Positions 34,198-44,646 of a stretch of DNA of 64,000 nucleotides are shown here, piece after piece. Under the pieces are notes generated by a model. That model made no database searches. It worked only from the letters and a program-made list of their open reading frames with translations, and was not told the origin of the DNA. How positions within the stretch are numbered: position 1 is the stretch's first letter; every line of letters starts with the position of its first letter. This stretch comes from Uranotaenia lowii. Its lineage: Eukaryota; Arthropoda; Insecta; Diptera; Culicidae. Made by a program: the position numbers and the translations under genes. The stretch spans positions 374,112,813 to 374,176,812 of the forward strand of contig NC_073692.1 in the NCBI RefSeq assembly GCF_029784155.1, read 5' to 3'.

Positions 34198-36035
34198 AAA
34201 CAGTTCCTGTCCCTCCTACACTCGGTAAACCCGTGCCCTACTTCGCGACAGTTGAAGCAAACCCCATGTCGCGGCGGAATGTAAGCTTTAACTATACGTT
34301 GCAGAGCGCTGGTTCCACTGGGACCAGGAATGGGTTCTGTTGGAGCCGACATATGACTTGTTTTCCAGCTCTTTCCGTTTCCTGAATCGTCCTTCTTTCT
34401 TTCACCTCTATCCAATGGCTTGCCAGAAGTTTTCTGAAAGTTTTTGTTTCCTTCTGATCGTGGCTGTTGATATCGGTCACGGTTTTGATTAGTAGATTGC
34501 CACTTTTTTTCCCGTTGTGCTTCAGAAAATCGCGACTGGTTGATTTCCTCCACAGGCGCTGATCTACCTAAAATTCTGTTTTCCCTTCTACTGTATAACT
34601 GCCAATTTATAGCATCAAACCGTTTACCAAATTCTTTCATTTTAGGAATTGAAGTAACATTGGCTGCAAGCATGGCTATGCGACAATCTTCCCGCGTGTT
34701 CCGGAATAACAGGTCAAATTTGCGCTGTTCTTCCCAAGGACGGGATAAGTTTCGGAAGATTTTGGCCATGTCAAGATAAAAATCTTGAAATTTTTCTCTC
34801 GGCCCTTGGCGCCGATTCGCAGCTTGGCGTTCGTAGGCATAATCCATGTCCACAGGTAAGAATTCTAGTTTAAGTTCTTCCACTAACTGTGCCCATGTAT
34901 TGATAGATCCACTAACTTCCATATACCAAGACCTAGCCTTCTCTGTGAACAAATGGTGAGCATACTGAATAAGTTCTGCTTGTGAAAAGCCCTCCGAACG
35001 AGCAATGAACTCGACCTCCTTTACGAATTCATTAAGTTTTCGGCCATTATCCATGCCATCGTATTTGATCATCCATTTGTGCACTGGGAGACGGTTAGAT
35101 TTTGGCATATTTTCTCTAGGATGCTGAGTTACGGATTCCACCTTCTCCTCCAGCTCCTTCGCTTTCAGACTTCCCATAGAACTGTTCCGTTCCTTTAGCC
35201 AGGCCAAAAAATCCTTGGGCTTTTCATTTCCTTTGTCTTCTTTACGCTGATCCTTTCCATCCTTGAGAGTGCTGTTAGTGACCTTGTTGGCACTTTTCTT
35301 TGCTTTTTTAGTGGCCAGCTTAGATTCCAAAGCTTGAACTCTTTGTAGTAGTCCTTGCATAAGGGTCATCATCTGTTTACATTCAGCTGCTACCTGTTCA
35401 TCGCTGTCGCTATCCTCATCATCCTGATCGGTGCTATGTTCTGGTTCATTCCCATTATCATTCACTTCCGGTTCCAGTGGGTTATTCAAAAGAACCATAT
35501 CTTCTACATGCTGCTCCTCAGGTTCAGGCTCAGCACGAACCCTATTAATGCTCCCATTGATTAAATCCAATTCTGCGTTCCGCACTTCTGGATGGGGTGA
35601 AGCCAGCGAAAAGAACACATTGATAAGTTTAAGGCATTCGCCTGCTATCAAGGCCAGGGACTCCAAATCATTTTCTTCAGTAGTGAGATTTTTCAATCTC
35701 TCCATTCGGAAAAGGATGTGAAGAATCCTGGTCTTGAAGCTCTGCTCAGGTGCTCTTTTTGCTCGCCCTCCCTCCAAGAAGCTGGAAATTGAGTTTAATT
35801 TTTCCGCACACACTTGTAATTCAACTTCCACTGATTCACTAATGAATGCGTGATCAACTCTTAACTGATTTTTTTCTTTTTTTAGATCCATTCGTAACAA
35901 TCGTTCGCACTGGTTACGCGTCAGACTCGCATCGACAGGAATCTTTCTAATATGCAGCTCGTATTCAAGCTCGTCTTCCGTCAGGTGAGCCGGATTCAAC
36001 GAATGATATTGGGAAAGCAGGTGTGACATTTCCAT
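34113..36035 (-). CDS. gag: Gypsy Gag polyprotein
   Basis: 640 codons, intact. It begins MEMSHLLSQYHSLNPAHLTE with a SAP-like LTEDELEYELHIRKIPV segment, then an acidic region and a lysine-rich stretch, then the retrotransposon Gag core (HLFTEKARSWYMEVSGS, LVEELKLEFLPVDMDYAYER). Near the C-terminus are a CCHC knuckle CFNCREVGHGFTEC and a second cysteine-rich motif CFCMSCGFPGFPATECPYC. The last codons cross the A AAA AAC heptamer and end at TGA 34113-34115. Gag packages the element's RNA into particles. Confidence 0.9.
   Translation of the reverse strand: MEMSHLLSQYHSLNPAHLTEDELEYELHIRKIPVDASLTRNQCERLLRMDLKKEKNQLRVDHAFISESVEVELQVCAEKLNSISSFLEGGRAKRAPEQSFKTRILHILFRMERLKNLTTEENDLESLALIAGECLKLINVFFSLASPHPEVRNAELDLINGSINRVRAEPEPEEQHVEDMVLLNNPLEPEVNDNGNEPEHSTDQDDEDSDSDEQVAAECKQMMTLMQGLLQRVQALESKLATKKAKKSANKVTNSTLKDGKDQRKEDKGNEKPKDFLAWLKERNSSMGSLKAKELEEKVESVTQHPRENMPKSNRLPVHKWMIKYDGMDNGRKLNEFVKEVEFIARSEGFSQAELIQYAHHLFTEKARSWYMEVSGSINTWAQLVEELKLEFLPVDMDYAYERQAANRRQGPREKFQDFYLDMAKIFRNLSRPWEEQRKFDLLFRNTREDCRIAMLAANVTSIPKMKEFGKRFDAINWQLYSRRENRILGRSAPVEEINQSRFSEAQREKKWQSTNQNRDRYQQPRSEGNKNFQKTSGKPLDRGERKKDDSGNGKSWKTSHMSAPTEPIPGPSGTSALQRIVKAYIPPRHGVCFNCREVGHGFTECRRDRNCFCMSCGFPGFPATECPYCFSKNVKGTAQ
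34134..34140 (-). promoter_or_regulatory. Programmed -1 frameshift site A AAA AAC
   Basis: On the minus strand the gag frame reads TCA AAA AAC, so the heptamer A AAA AAC is in the correct X XXY YYZ phase. A -1 slip gives AAA AAA CGT GAA, which is the open pol frame. About ten bases downstream CTGCC-CAATGA-GGCAG can form a short hairpin. The gag stop is seven codons after the site. Confidence 0.85.
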
Positions 36036-36806
36036 TTTGCTTAAGATGGTACAACGTTGCAGGTGAAATATTTAAATAGATTTTAAAAGAACGACTAACC
36101 AAAGTATTAACACGATGATTAGATTAGAATAAATTAGTTAAATTAAAATTTACATTAACACACATTAAAATAATAATTACAAATAAATGCGTATTAATAA
36201 AATGTTGCGATAAGCATAAGGACTGGACCGAATACAATTATTACACTGGACTACCAGGTCGGCTCAAAATCTTAGTATGATAAATTAACGATTTTGAAAT
36301 TGAGTCCAAATATTAAGCAAACTGAAATAAATAAATTTACGTTACTATATTAACAAAACTAAACTACTAACAAATTAAAATCGGAGCCTAAATCAAGAAG
36401 AAACAACAGTATGCTTGATTAAAAAACAATTTTGAATATGGGCCAAAATGAGAAATTTAGAGCTAAGATACTAGAAAAATTAAAAGGTTTTTGGTTTTGG
36501 TTTTGATTTTTATTTCCTCCCTCCACCGAAGAAGAAAATTTTCCGGATTATCGTGAAAATTTGTACTTTCCGACTTTAATTAATTATTAGGTTTTTCAAG
36601 TTGTTGGTTGCTTCATCAATTTTCGTTAGACGTCCAGAACCCCTAGAAATTGGACGAATATCCCAAAGAATAGTTGTATAATCACAAAACGTAGTGTGTT
36701 AAGACAAATTTCTTCAAGCTTCTGGGCGTTTTCCCAGAGACTCACGCAAGACGGGCTTTTGTAAGAAGTGTCTACCGAGCAACTTAAATCGTTGTGAGCA
36801 ATTTTA

Positions 36807-36817
36807 GTTGGGCGCCA
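36807..36817 (-). promoter_or_regulatory. tRNA primer-binding site of the gypsy element
   Basis: The minus strand reads TGGCGCCCAAC starting two bases after the 5' LTR. It matches the 3' end complement of tRNA-Lys used by several gypsy-group elements and retroviruses. Confidence 0.85.
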
Positions 36818-36819
36818 AG

Positions 36820-37955
36820 TGTAACAAACGGCTCGCTAGCTGACAACTAGGCAGAAACCCCCCGAACAACACCTCAGGGTCGGCTAAAGCTAACGCGAAC
36901 AATGCCCAAGAAAACACTTTAACTTCACCCGTCGTAATTTCCCACTTTATTGCACTACGAACACACTGGTAAGTTTTGTGTCCCACTACCCACAATTTGC
37001 GGTTCTCAACCTTATCGTAACTCCTACCTTAAAACGGTGCCGTGGTACGGGGAGGTAAGGCTGCGGAATATCCACTCTCCCTCTCGTCTTCGGAACGATA
37101 TCTCGGTGTGGACGAACTAGCTGCTGGCTACCACGATATAACGGTCCTCAGGTGGCGGCTTGACGAGCAGAATTTCCAGCGTCGCCTCAGTGCCGTAGGT
37201 AGACCGCGTGGGATGGGTGCCTAGTGGATCCGCTGGATCCGGCCTCGGAGCTGGGTCCACAGTTGACCTTGGGATTTATGCGTTCCAGATGTAGGCCTAA
37301 CGGGTTGGTAAGCTTCATAAAGTTTGAAGCATAAACTTCGGGGTCCTGGGAACATGATGGGGAATTTAATGGTGTTAATTAGGGTGACTGTCTACGCTGG
37401 CTACGGGTTCGGTTTTTGTGGTTACCTGGATGTCTCGGTTTTGACAGACTCACGGACACGGACTCACGGAGTCTAAACTACGGTTCTGGACTTTGCTTCC
37501 AGACCATTTATTTTTAGTGTCTTCACCAAAAGTCGATGTGTTGGCTTTAGCAATGGCGAACCAGAATGAGCTGTCTCAATGCGGATATTGACCTCTCAGC
37601 CGCATATGGTAGCCCATGACGTCATCCCTATTTCGCCCCATCATGTTCCACAATACGCCATCTTGCAGGCCCTGATGGTAGCAGCCATCTGTTGGTGAAG
37701 TTCCGAACTTCTCTCGTCGTTAGGGTGTGGGTTGGCGTAGTGCTTGAGGTACACCATCTTTGAGGTCCTACTGGTAGCGGCCCTCTGTTGGTGAAGTTCC
37801 GAACTTCTCTGGTAGATGGTTGAGTTGGGTGTGGGTTGTCATAGTGGTTGAAGCAGGAGGATCACTAAAGGCAAACCAAAGCACTTTCTTGGAGCTCTAA
37901 ATTACTACACGCACAAGATTTCGACAGAATTGACAGATCCCTTACCGTTGGTACA
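36820..37955 (-). repeat. 5' LTR of the gypsy element
   Basis: 1,136 bp, next to the PBS. It differs from the other LTR at one site I noted (GTAGCGGCC versus GTAGCAGCC near 37777). Confidence 0.92.
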
Positions 37956-37978
37956 CCATCACTTCCCGAATAGCAAAG

Positions 37979-40031
37979 ACCATCCCGCATAAATAAGGAT
38001 TGTATCCAAACGATTTCTTAAATAGTCAAACGACTATTTAATGAAGCGTAAAAAAACCTTTAGCAAACGGTTATTCAAACTGTGAAATACTTTAGTTGAA
38101 CCGTGAAATCCGAATTCACAGTATTTTTAATATGTCGTTAGGTTATGTAATTGTTAAAAACGGTTAAAACACTTATACGGAGGAACTGTTTCACAAACAG
38201 TTGAGATAACGTACAAAATTCACTTGTAGAAAAGTTTTTAGTGCATCAAACAGTTACTGCTAAAGTTTTCCTTAAAGTTATCTTGTACCTTAACATTTAC
38301 AATAATAGTTATGACAAGATTTGACAAAACGTTCTTCCAACGTTACAAAAACGGTATTCAGAACCGTGCGTGATTAGATCACGTACACATACACAAATGT
38401 GAGTGGAGTTATCGGATTCGAATAAATAAAATACAACATTTTCTTTTCACTATTTTCTATTATTTTAATTAACTTTTTCCGGTCAGCTTTTATCATCGCC
38501 TGCGTATTTCATTTAATTCATGTAGTGGGAGGTCCTCACGGCTGGGGAACTAGAATCGGGCGCTTGCTGTAGGTTGCAGCTAGCTAGAAGCAGTTCCGGC
38601 GGCTTTTCTGCCCGGTTCGAACGGCAGCCGAATAATTTTGGGTGATGGTTGCGGTCCCTATCCATGAGCTCCAGGGCCCTAAGAAATCGGCTATTGGAGG
38701 CCATAAATACGGGTTTCTGCAAAGAAAAATTAAACAGATTAATAATGGTAGATTGTTTTTGGTGTTTTTAAATGTAACTTACGCTTTTTACCCTTTTCCG
38801 CTTTTTTCCCTTCAATTCGTTCCGGGTGGAAGAAATGCGATGGTGGTAAAGATCCGATTGAGGTTCCATTGAAAGGATCCTTTTACCCAGGTGGAGTATC
38901 CTGGAGAAGTTGTGAAACGCCAACGGGGCTGGTCGCAGGAATCTTAAACACTGCCAACGGGGCTGGCCGTCCGGACGCATTTGGTTACTGGAATGCATTT
39001 TTCCCCCAGCGGGGCAATTTTTTTTAGTCGCCATTTCCTGGGTGTGTATCTGAAAATGAAATACGGGAAATACGGTGAAAAAAACGGAAAGTAAAGAAAA
39101 TTGATAAAATTTACCTGATTTGTTTGCAATTTATGTTTCGCGGCTAACTTTTTGGGGATAAATTCACGAAAACGCGCGAAACCGGACGGCTGGAACATAT
39201 CGCGATTTCGAATTTCCGAAGCACTTTTCGTCTGTGGGCAGTGGTGCCAAGTATATCGATTTTTTTTCAGAACAAAAGTTTTTCAAATGTGATTGCTAAA
39301 TTCTTTGACAGTAATATGTGAAAATATTTAATAAAAATTTCAGATATTGAAAGGTGTGGGAGACGGGATGGGGGGTGGGGGGGGGGGGGGGTTGTATTTT
39401 ATGAGGTAAACATATACTTAAAACGAAACTATGTTTTTTTAAACTTAAGTTTGTAGGTGTTTGACAGAACCGTGACATCAATATAATTTATTAATGAATG
39501 TGACACAACTAAACTTAAGATTAATGATGTGATACAACTCCAAGGCGTTTATTCAACTGAGCAAAACAAACGTAAATTAATTTTGCAGGCTCTCTTGCTT
39601 GAAATTTGGATTCATTGGACCGTCTTGAACCTGGCTGCATGGTATTAATATTCTTAATTAAATGAAAAAGTTTTAAATATATGAATATTTTCATAAATGT
39701 GTGCTGATTTTTTTTTTGCAAAACCATCTGGCAGCTCTGATCAGCGTTTCGGTCAATTTTTGACGAGAGTTTGACATAAGTCATGGATGCTAGGTGTAAC
39801 GGTTTGCGATCATTTTGACATTAAAGAAAACTTGAAGTTAACCGTTCATACCATTTATGAACCGTTCTGAATACCATCACTTTTCCACATGAACGTTCAT
39901 ATTTCGTTCTTATCGATATCGAACTAAAGTTTAATGTAAAAGCTACGTCTACAGAGACAATCACTATTCCTGGAGCCGTAGATGAATCGTATAGACTGTT
40001 TGAGATACAGTTTTTTAGTATGCGGGATGGT
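37979..40031. mobile_element. 2.05-kb element with ACCATCCCGCATA inverted ends
   Basis: The left end reads ACCATCCCGCATAAATAAGG and the right end, reversed, ACCATCCCGCATACTAAAAA. Similarity continues with gaps to TGTATC..CAAAC on both sides, about 35 bp in all. No transposase is recognised; a three-exon ORF of unknown function lies inside (38513-39198). A target duplication was not found. It lies inside the larger CACTT-bounded block. Confidence 0.6.
38513..39198 (-). CDS. Unrecognised three-exon gene, 184 aa
   Basis: Three minus-strand exons, 39115-39198 (28 codons), 38783-39049 (89 codons) and 38513-38716 (68 codons with stop), are each an exact multiple of three. They are joined by two short phase-0 introns of 65 and 66 bp with GTAAAT/TTTTCAG and GTAAGT/TTTGCAG borders. 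The product starts MFQPSGFARFREFIPKKLAA, has a middle part with CPAGGKMHSSNQMRPDGQPR and the basic ELKGKKRKRVKS, and ends SPAVRTSHYMN. It is basic and has no signal peptide or membrane segment. I know no family for it. The regular exon structure and intron sizes typical of mosquito genes argue for a real gene, probably carried by the surrounding inverted-repeat element and so likely multicopy. Confidence 0.45.
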
Positions 40032-41444
40032 TTTAAGATAACTTAACAATGATTTTCAATTTAACAATCAATTTCATCGTAGTTTCTAAATATCTTTTAA
40101 CCGCATTTTATTATGAAATCACCATAATTTTCACCGTCACCGTGAAGTATATCTTAAATTCAAAATATTTCATAGTGACAGGAGTACGGTTCCACAATAA
40201 CTTTCTTGTGATTATTATTGTTACACACACTAAGATTGCATTTATTCCGCTCGGGATAACGATTTTTCGAATCACAGGGAATAGCTCAATTATCACGAAA
40301 TTCAAACCAATTCTCATCCGTATCTCGTGATACTTCATTTCTCCTGAAATTTAGGATGATACTTCTTCGAGTGCACAGGAACTTGAACTATCCCCGTAAG
40401 TTCAAGACAGTGTCCTCCAGAATCACGGGAGACACATTTCTTGTAATTTTTTTTCTCTTGCTCCCATGTTTAAAAAAGGATTTTTTCTCTCTTTTTCACC
40501 AGTGCAAAAAAAAGTTATAACCGTTAACCATTTCTGCTTGTCGTTTTTTGCGGTTACCTACTGTCGTTTTATTTGTTAATTTTTTGGTGGCCGGTACTCG
40601 CGCAGATTTTAATTGATTGATGGTTATAGAATAGTGTTAATTGAAATTTAAGTTGAGGCTGCGAAGAACGCATTGCATTGAAGAACAGCACGGCTGTGTG
40701 GACAAACTCTACCATTGGTCAGGATTCTTTCCCCCGTTTTGGAAGCTTTGGTTGGCCAATCGACTCAGCTAGCTGACATGGACCCGGGGCGCAAGGCTTT
40801 AAATTCCATAGTTCACCCGGCGCGTAGGTAAGTTTGATTGCCATCCAGCGTTTTGGTTACGAAAGTAGTGAAAATCTTTTTTTTGTTTGTTTACAGAGGA
40901 CTGTCTCGTCTGTGGTGTTTTGAAAGTGAAAAGCGTTGAGATGTGCAAAACTAGTGAAATAAGGTGAAATATAATAAAATGCTTGAAATATATTCTTCTT
41001 GTTGTATTTTTTTTTTCTGAACAGTGCATTGAAAGCAAATAAAAAAATAAAAGAATTTAGAACTAAGGGAGAGGGTAGCAGAATTCACGACAAACGGGTG
41101 AAAACCGTTTCGAGCTCACAGGAGATACTCGTTTCGAACCTACAGGACGATTCTTTTCCTGAGCTGTTTTGCTGTCCTGAAATCGTCCTGTAATTTCAGC
41201 TGTTGAAAATACAGGACGAAATCGATCCGACCACAGGAGAAAAGATTAAGTGTGCAGTGTACTTCATGGTGAAATGCAAATCCAAACGTGATTTAACTTT
41301 TGCTATTTCTACACGTTCACAATTAACCGTGTAGAAGCCATTGTTTACGCGCGCATTTTTTGCGACCGATCTCGTGAGCTGGTTATTTTTTTTATCGGAA
41401 CTACTTAATCCGGGCAAATTTGGAACTTTTCCGTGGATCGGAAC
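40032..41444. other. Repeat-like non-coding sequence
   Basis: No convincing long ORF. Recurrent ACAGGA / TCCTGT motifs occur around 40180, 40375 and 41120-41240, including ATCGTCCTGTA near 41183 facing TACAGGACGA near 41210. An exon-like GTAAGT at 40828 was not connected to a frame. Confidence 0.4.
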
Positions 41445-41672
41445 ATGATGGGCCCATCTGCGGTGGTGATGGTAAGTACTTTTATTGCATATATTGCATT
41501 AATGAAAAGACTGATAAAATTCTTTTCTTTTTAGAAGCTGACGTTATTCCGCAGTTCCAAATTCCGACGAGGGCAGCTGACTAAGGAATTAAACTGGTGG
41601 ATGCCGGGAGTCGCTATGGAATGGAAGTGCGATTGCGAGTCTCTGAATTGCCGTGATTTAGTGTGTGAATAA
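41445..41672 (+). CDS. Small spliced ORF, 54 aa, unknown
   Basis: Exon 1 is 41445-41471 (MMGPSAVVM, nine codons) and ends at GTAAGT. The 63-bp intron ends TTTCTTTTTAG, and exon 2 is 41535-41672 (46 codons with stop), starting KLTLFRSSKFRRGQLTKELN and ending CDCESLNCRDLVCE. The join is phase 0. An AATAAA at about 41692 follows the stop. Four to five cysteines cluster at the C-terminus; the rest is basic. No family recognised. It lies in repeat DNA and could be an exon of a longer transcript. Confidence 0.35.
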
Positions 41673-41739
41673 GTGTTATGAATAAGTGTTGAATAAAAAT
41701 TTGAAACAAATTATTCGTTTTTTATTCAATTAATCTACG

Positions 41740-42090
41740 GAATGACAAATAAAAAAACAGGAAAAAAAAATCTCAACATGAGCAAAGATTTTTATTTCAG
41801 TGGGCAAACCATGAAAATCATCGGATTTCTATGGTTTTATTGTGAAAAACTGGAAGCTGAAAGAACCATGAACTTCATATTTTCCAGCTTTACAATGTAT
41901 GGAAAATCGCCATTTTTTTCATGGTCACGCTGCATAACAATACCCCTTTTTCATGGTTATTTTCGTCAAAAGTATGAAATGTATGGTCGAAAAATATGAA
42001 TTTCAATGTGAATTCACGGTATCGAGGACGATAATATTAATGGTCTGTGAATATGGAATTCATGGTTTTTTCACGGTGCAATCCTATTCG
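41740..42090. repeat. ACCATGAAA-rich repeat
   Basis: CCATGAA, TCATGGTT and related words recur in both orientations at 41807, 41866, 41918, 41957 and 42060. The block ends with CACGGTGCAATCCTATTCGG. It looks like a degenerate MITE family; ends are not defined. Confidence 0.4.
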
Positions 42091-42143
42091 GGTTGAATTC
42101 CAAGTGAATGTCGGGTCGGTTGTGTTTATTTTCAGAGTTCAAA

Positions 42144-42406
42144 ATGGCAAATTTTAAAGAGCAGCGTTTAAAGCTTATGCTGGATTTGGATTTTCCCAAT
42201 TCTTTACTAGGCGATTTTGGCGGTAGTTTGTGTTAAAGGTGATGTGAGGATAAGTTATTTAAAGGTGTTATCATGTTTCAGCTTGTGGGTTGAACTGGAC
42301 AGATTTTCTGGTTTGCAGCAGGGAAGATTTAGAAGTCGCACTATCCGCAGTAATCGATCTGCCTTGGGATTACGATGGAATTTTCCAATCAATAAATTTA
42401 TGGTGA
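42144..42406 (+). CDS. Small spliced ORF, 67 aa, unknown
   Basis: Exon 1 is 42144-42222 (MANFKEQRLKLMLDLDFPNS ..., 26 codons plus one base), donor GTAGTT. The 59-bp intron ends GTTTCAG. Exon 2 is 42282-42406 (phase 1 join), CGLNWTDFLVCSREDLEVAL ... IDLPWDYDGIFQSINLW, then TGA. It is acidic, with a possible helix in each exon. TTATTTTCAG just upstream of the ATG could be the acceptor of an untranslated exon. No family recognised. It sits just before the CACTT-rich right flank. Confidence 0.35.
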
Positions 42407-42499
42407 AAGCGTAATGTAAGTATTTGAAATCGAAGTGGTGTTCTATAAATGTTCTTTTTTGTTTAAAAAACGCGTGAGATAATTAACTAGAAACTTACT

Positions 42500-42680
42500 T
42501 GGAAACTCAGATAAATTTCACTCGAATTTCCTAGTTTAATTCACTTGACCGGTCACTTAAGTGCATTCACTTGACCCATCCCATCACTTAAAATTCAAAT
42601 GAAATTACGTATGGCGAGAATTCACTACAGATGTCACTTATTTTTTAAGTGAAAATTATTTAGGGTGCATCACCAAACAC
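42500..42680. repeat. CACTT-rich repeat, right-hand block
   Basis: CACTTGA, CACTTAA and AAGTGAA words recur about ten times. Its outer end, reversed, shares TTTTCACTTAAAAA with the block at 27880-28103. It may be the right arm of the same element. Confidence 0.5.
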
Positions 42681-43195
42681 AAGGTGTGTATATATTCAGG
42701 AGGTGTTACCGAATGTCGAATTCCCGATTCAGCCATTTTGGCTATGTAGGCTATGCAACTATGCGGAACTCATGAAGTTTGTTTACCAACAAACCACCGA
42801 AAAGCTGAGCAAAAAATAAACAAACTCATTTAGAGCCCCGCTCACTCCTCGCCTACTTACTGTGAAAGTCGGAGAACCTATAGTGTATCAAAAAACCTTG
42901 GCCAAACATATAAATATTGAGTTCTAATTTCTAGCAGTGTAAAAGGTGTTGGCTGCCGGGATTTTCTAAACCAGATTGAACCTGTCTACCAACATTACAG
43001 CTCACTGAAATTTAGTTTTAAAAAACTGGCAACACTGCAACTTCGAAACGAAAAAGTTTGTTGTTTTGCCATCAGGCGGTATAAATGGTTTTGTGATTGC
43101 TATGGAAAAATGTTTAAAATTCTCTTCTAATTCGGTGTAATTGGTTAAAATATTTTAGATTTTAATACGAAAACGACGAGCAGTGAGGGCGTAAA

Positions 43196-44646
43196 ATGGA
43201 ACAAGTTATTCTGATCGACGACGAAGAGCTAGTGGATCAGATGGTCCTACATCAACAGCACCAACAGAGCCATACCATAATGCATCAAATCCCGCAAGGG
43301 CAACAAATAGTGTACCAACTTGCTGCAAGCCCTGGTCCTAGCCGACAAAGCCCTAGCGTAGCGACTGCAACAGTACGTCATACGCCTTACCAAGCGCCGC
43401 ATGCAAGGGGACAAAAACAACGGATGGCCACCGCTATTGGAAAGCTTCCTCCCACTCAGCAAGCGGAACCACCACTCCATTTCCAGTACACAGTTCCTGC
43501 CACCTGTACCGTATCGAATCCTGACAACCCAGCGGACATCAACTTCGGCTCGATTTATGTGGATGGTCAGGACGTGTACTACATTCAGGAGATAGAAGAC
43601 AGTGCTGTGCCCGAAGAAGCCAAACAGGAACCGCAGCTGGTCGAGTTTCAAGATGCGGTACAATTCGCCGAGGAACTGCAACCAGTTTCGTTGGAACACG
43701 CACCGCAAATTATATATTCGAACGCTGACAGCACCGCTCATCAAGAAATCGTTCCTGAAATGGAAACACCTATAATCCCGGATATGGAAGCACCTATAAT
43801 TGCTGCTGTAGGCGATGAGCAGCAACCGAATGATTTGCTAGGGGATGATGATTATTTTACCGTGGAACCGATGGAGCTGTCAGAGGTTTGGAACGATCTG
43901 ATAACGGCCAACCAAGAGATTCTTATTCTTCTGGAACTGCAGGATCTGAAGGCACACATGGTAGACGCGAGGAAAATCGAGGACCAGCTAAAGAACATTG
44001 TAAGCTTGGGTTCGGTCATCACCGATTACCTATTTTGGGCATAGAAAGAAAAAAACAACATCATTCAAACGAGATCTCTTTCTTCCAGGTGTGTGAATAT
44101 TGCCCGAGAGTCCTGCCGGACAATCGATCCTGGAACCGGCATATCGAGAAAGTGCATTTTCAAACGACCAGCTTCAATTGCGACAGTTGCTCGGGTAAAT
44201 TTAAGTATTACGCCCGTTTCCGGGACCACCTTAACGGACATTCGGGCAAACGGCCGTACAAGTGCGACGAATGTGACCATCAGTACGCATTCCGGATTGG
44301 CTATCTGGTGCACAAAATTCTGGATCACATGAAGCTGAACGGCATCTACGTTTGTCCCCAGTGTCGGTTGGATTGCAAAGATGCGCTCAATTACAAGCTG
44401 CACCTGGCCGAGCACATCGATTTCGTCCCGGGGACTGTTCCCAAAGTTAAAAGCAAGGGTCCGGAAAAGGTCGAGACCAATGGAATAAGTGTCGTTTCTG
44501 GCACTGCCGCCGCAGGACCGGCAGCGGACGAACGAACACAGTTTTTGACTGCTTTTCAGAAATTTTCCAAAGAGCGTGGTACAAGACCGCCATCTTTCAT
44601 GCCTGGTAATAAAAAGAAATGGACAAGAGCAGAAAAACCCTACTAG
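43196..44646 (+). CDS. C2H2 zinc-finger protein, four fingers, 453 aa
   Basis: Two exons, 43196-43999 (268 codons) and 44089-44646 (186 codons with stop), joined in phase 0 by an 89-bp GTAAGC-CCAG intron. The ATG has a good context (AAAATGG). The N-terminal 268 residues are acidic and glutamine-rich (LHQQHQQSHTIMHQIPQGQQ) with a short repeat, PEMETPIIPDMEAPIIAAV; this could be an activation region. Four C2H2 fingers are at about 270-291 (C-x2-C-x12-H-x4-H), 299-319, 327-348 and 357-377, the second and third joined by a TGEKP-like HSGKRPYKC linker. The tail is basic. Likely a nuclear DNA-binding regulator; orthology cannot be set from the sequence alone. PGAP2 converges on it from the right. 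Confidence 0.88.

Larger units (their letters stand above)
28104..37955 (-). mobile_element. Ty3/gypsy LTR retrotransposon, Osvaldo-like, 9,852 bp, TSD CCAT
   Basis: Two 1,136-bp LTRs (28104-29239, 36820-37955), TGTAACAAACGG...TTGGTACA as read on the plus strand, are nearly identical; I noted one substitution. CCAT flanks both sides (28100-28103, 37956-37959). On the minus strand the PBS is TGGCGCCCAAC, two bases from the 5' LTR. Gag and a full pol are open and overlap with a -1 slippery site. Long LTRs plus a lysine-type PBS recall the Osvaldo group of Drosophila; this is an inference. A 1.7-kb region between pol and the 3' LTR holds no clear env. Confidence 0.93.

Noticed and set aside
43247..43825. 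192-codon minus-strand ORF opposite the zinc-finger gene
   Set aside because: Shadow of the first exon; no signature and no splice support.
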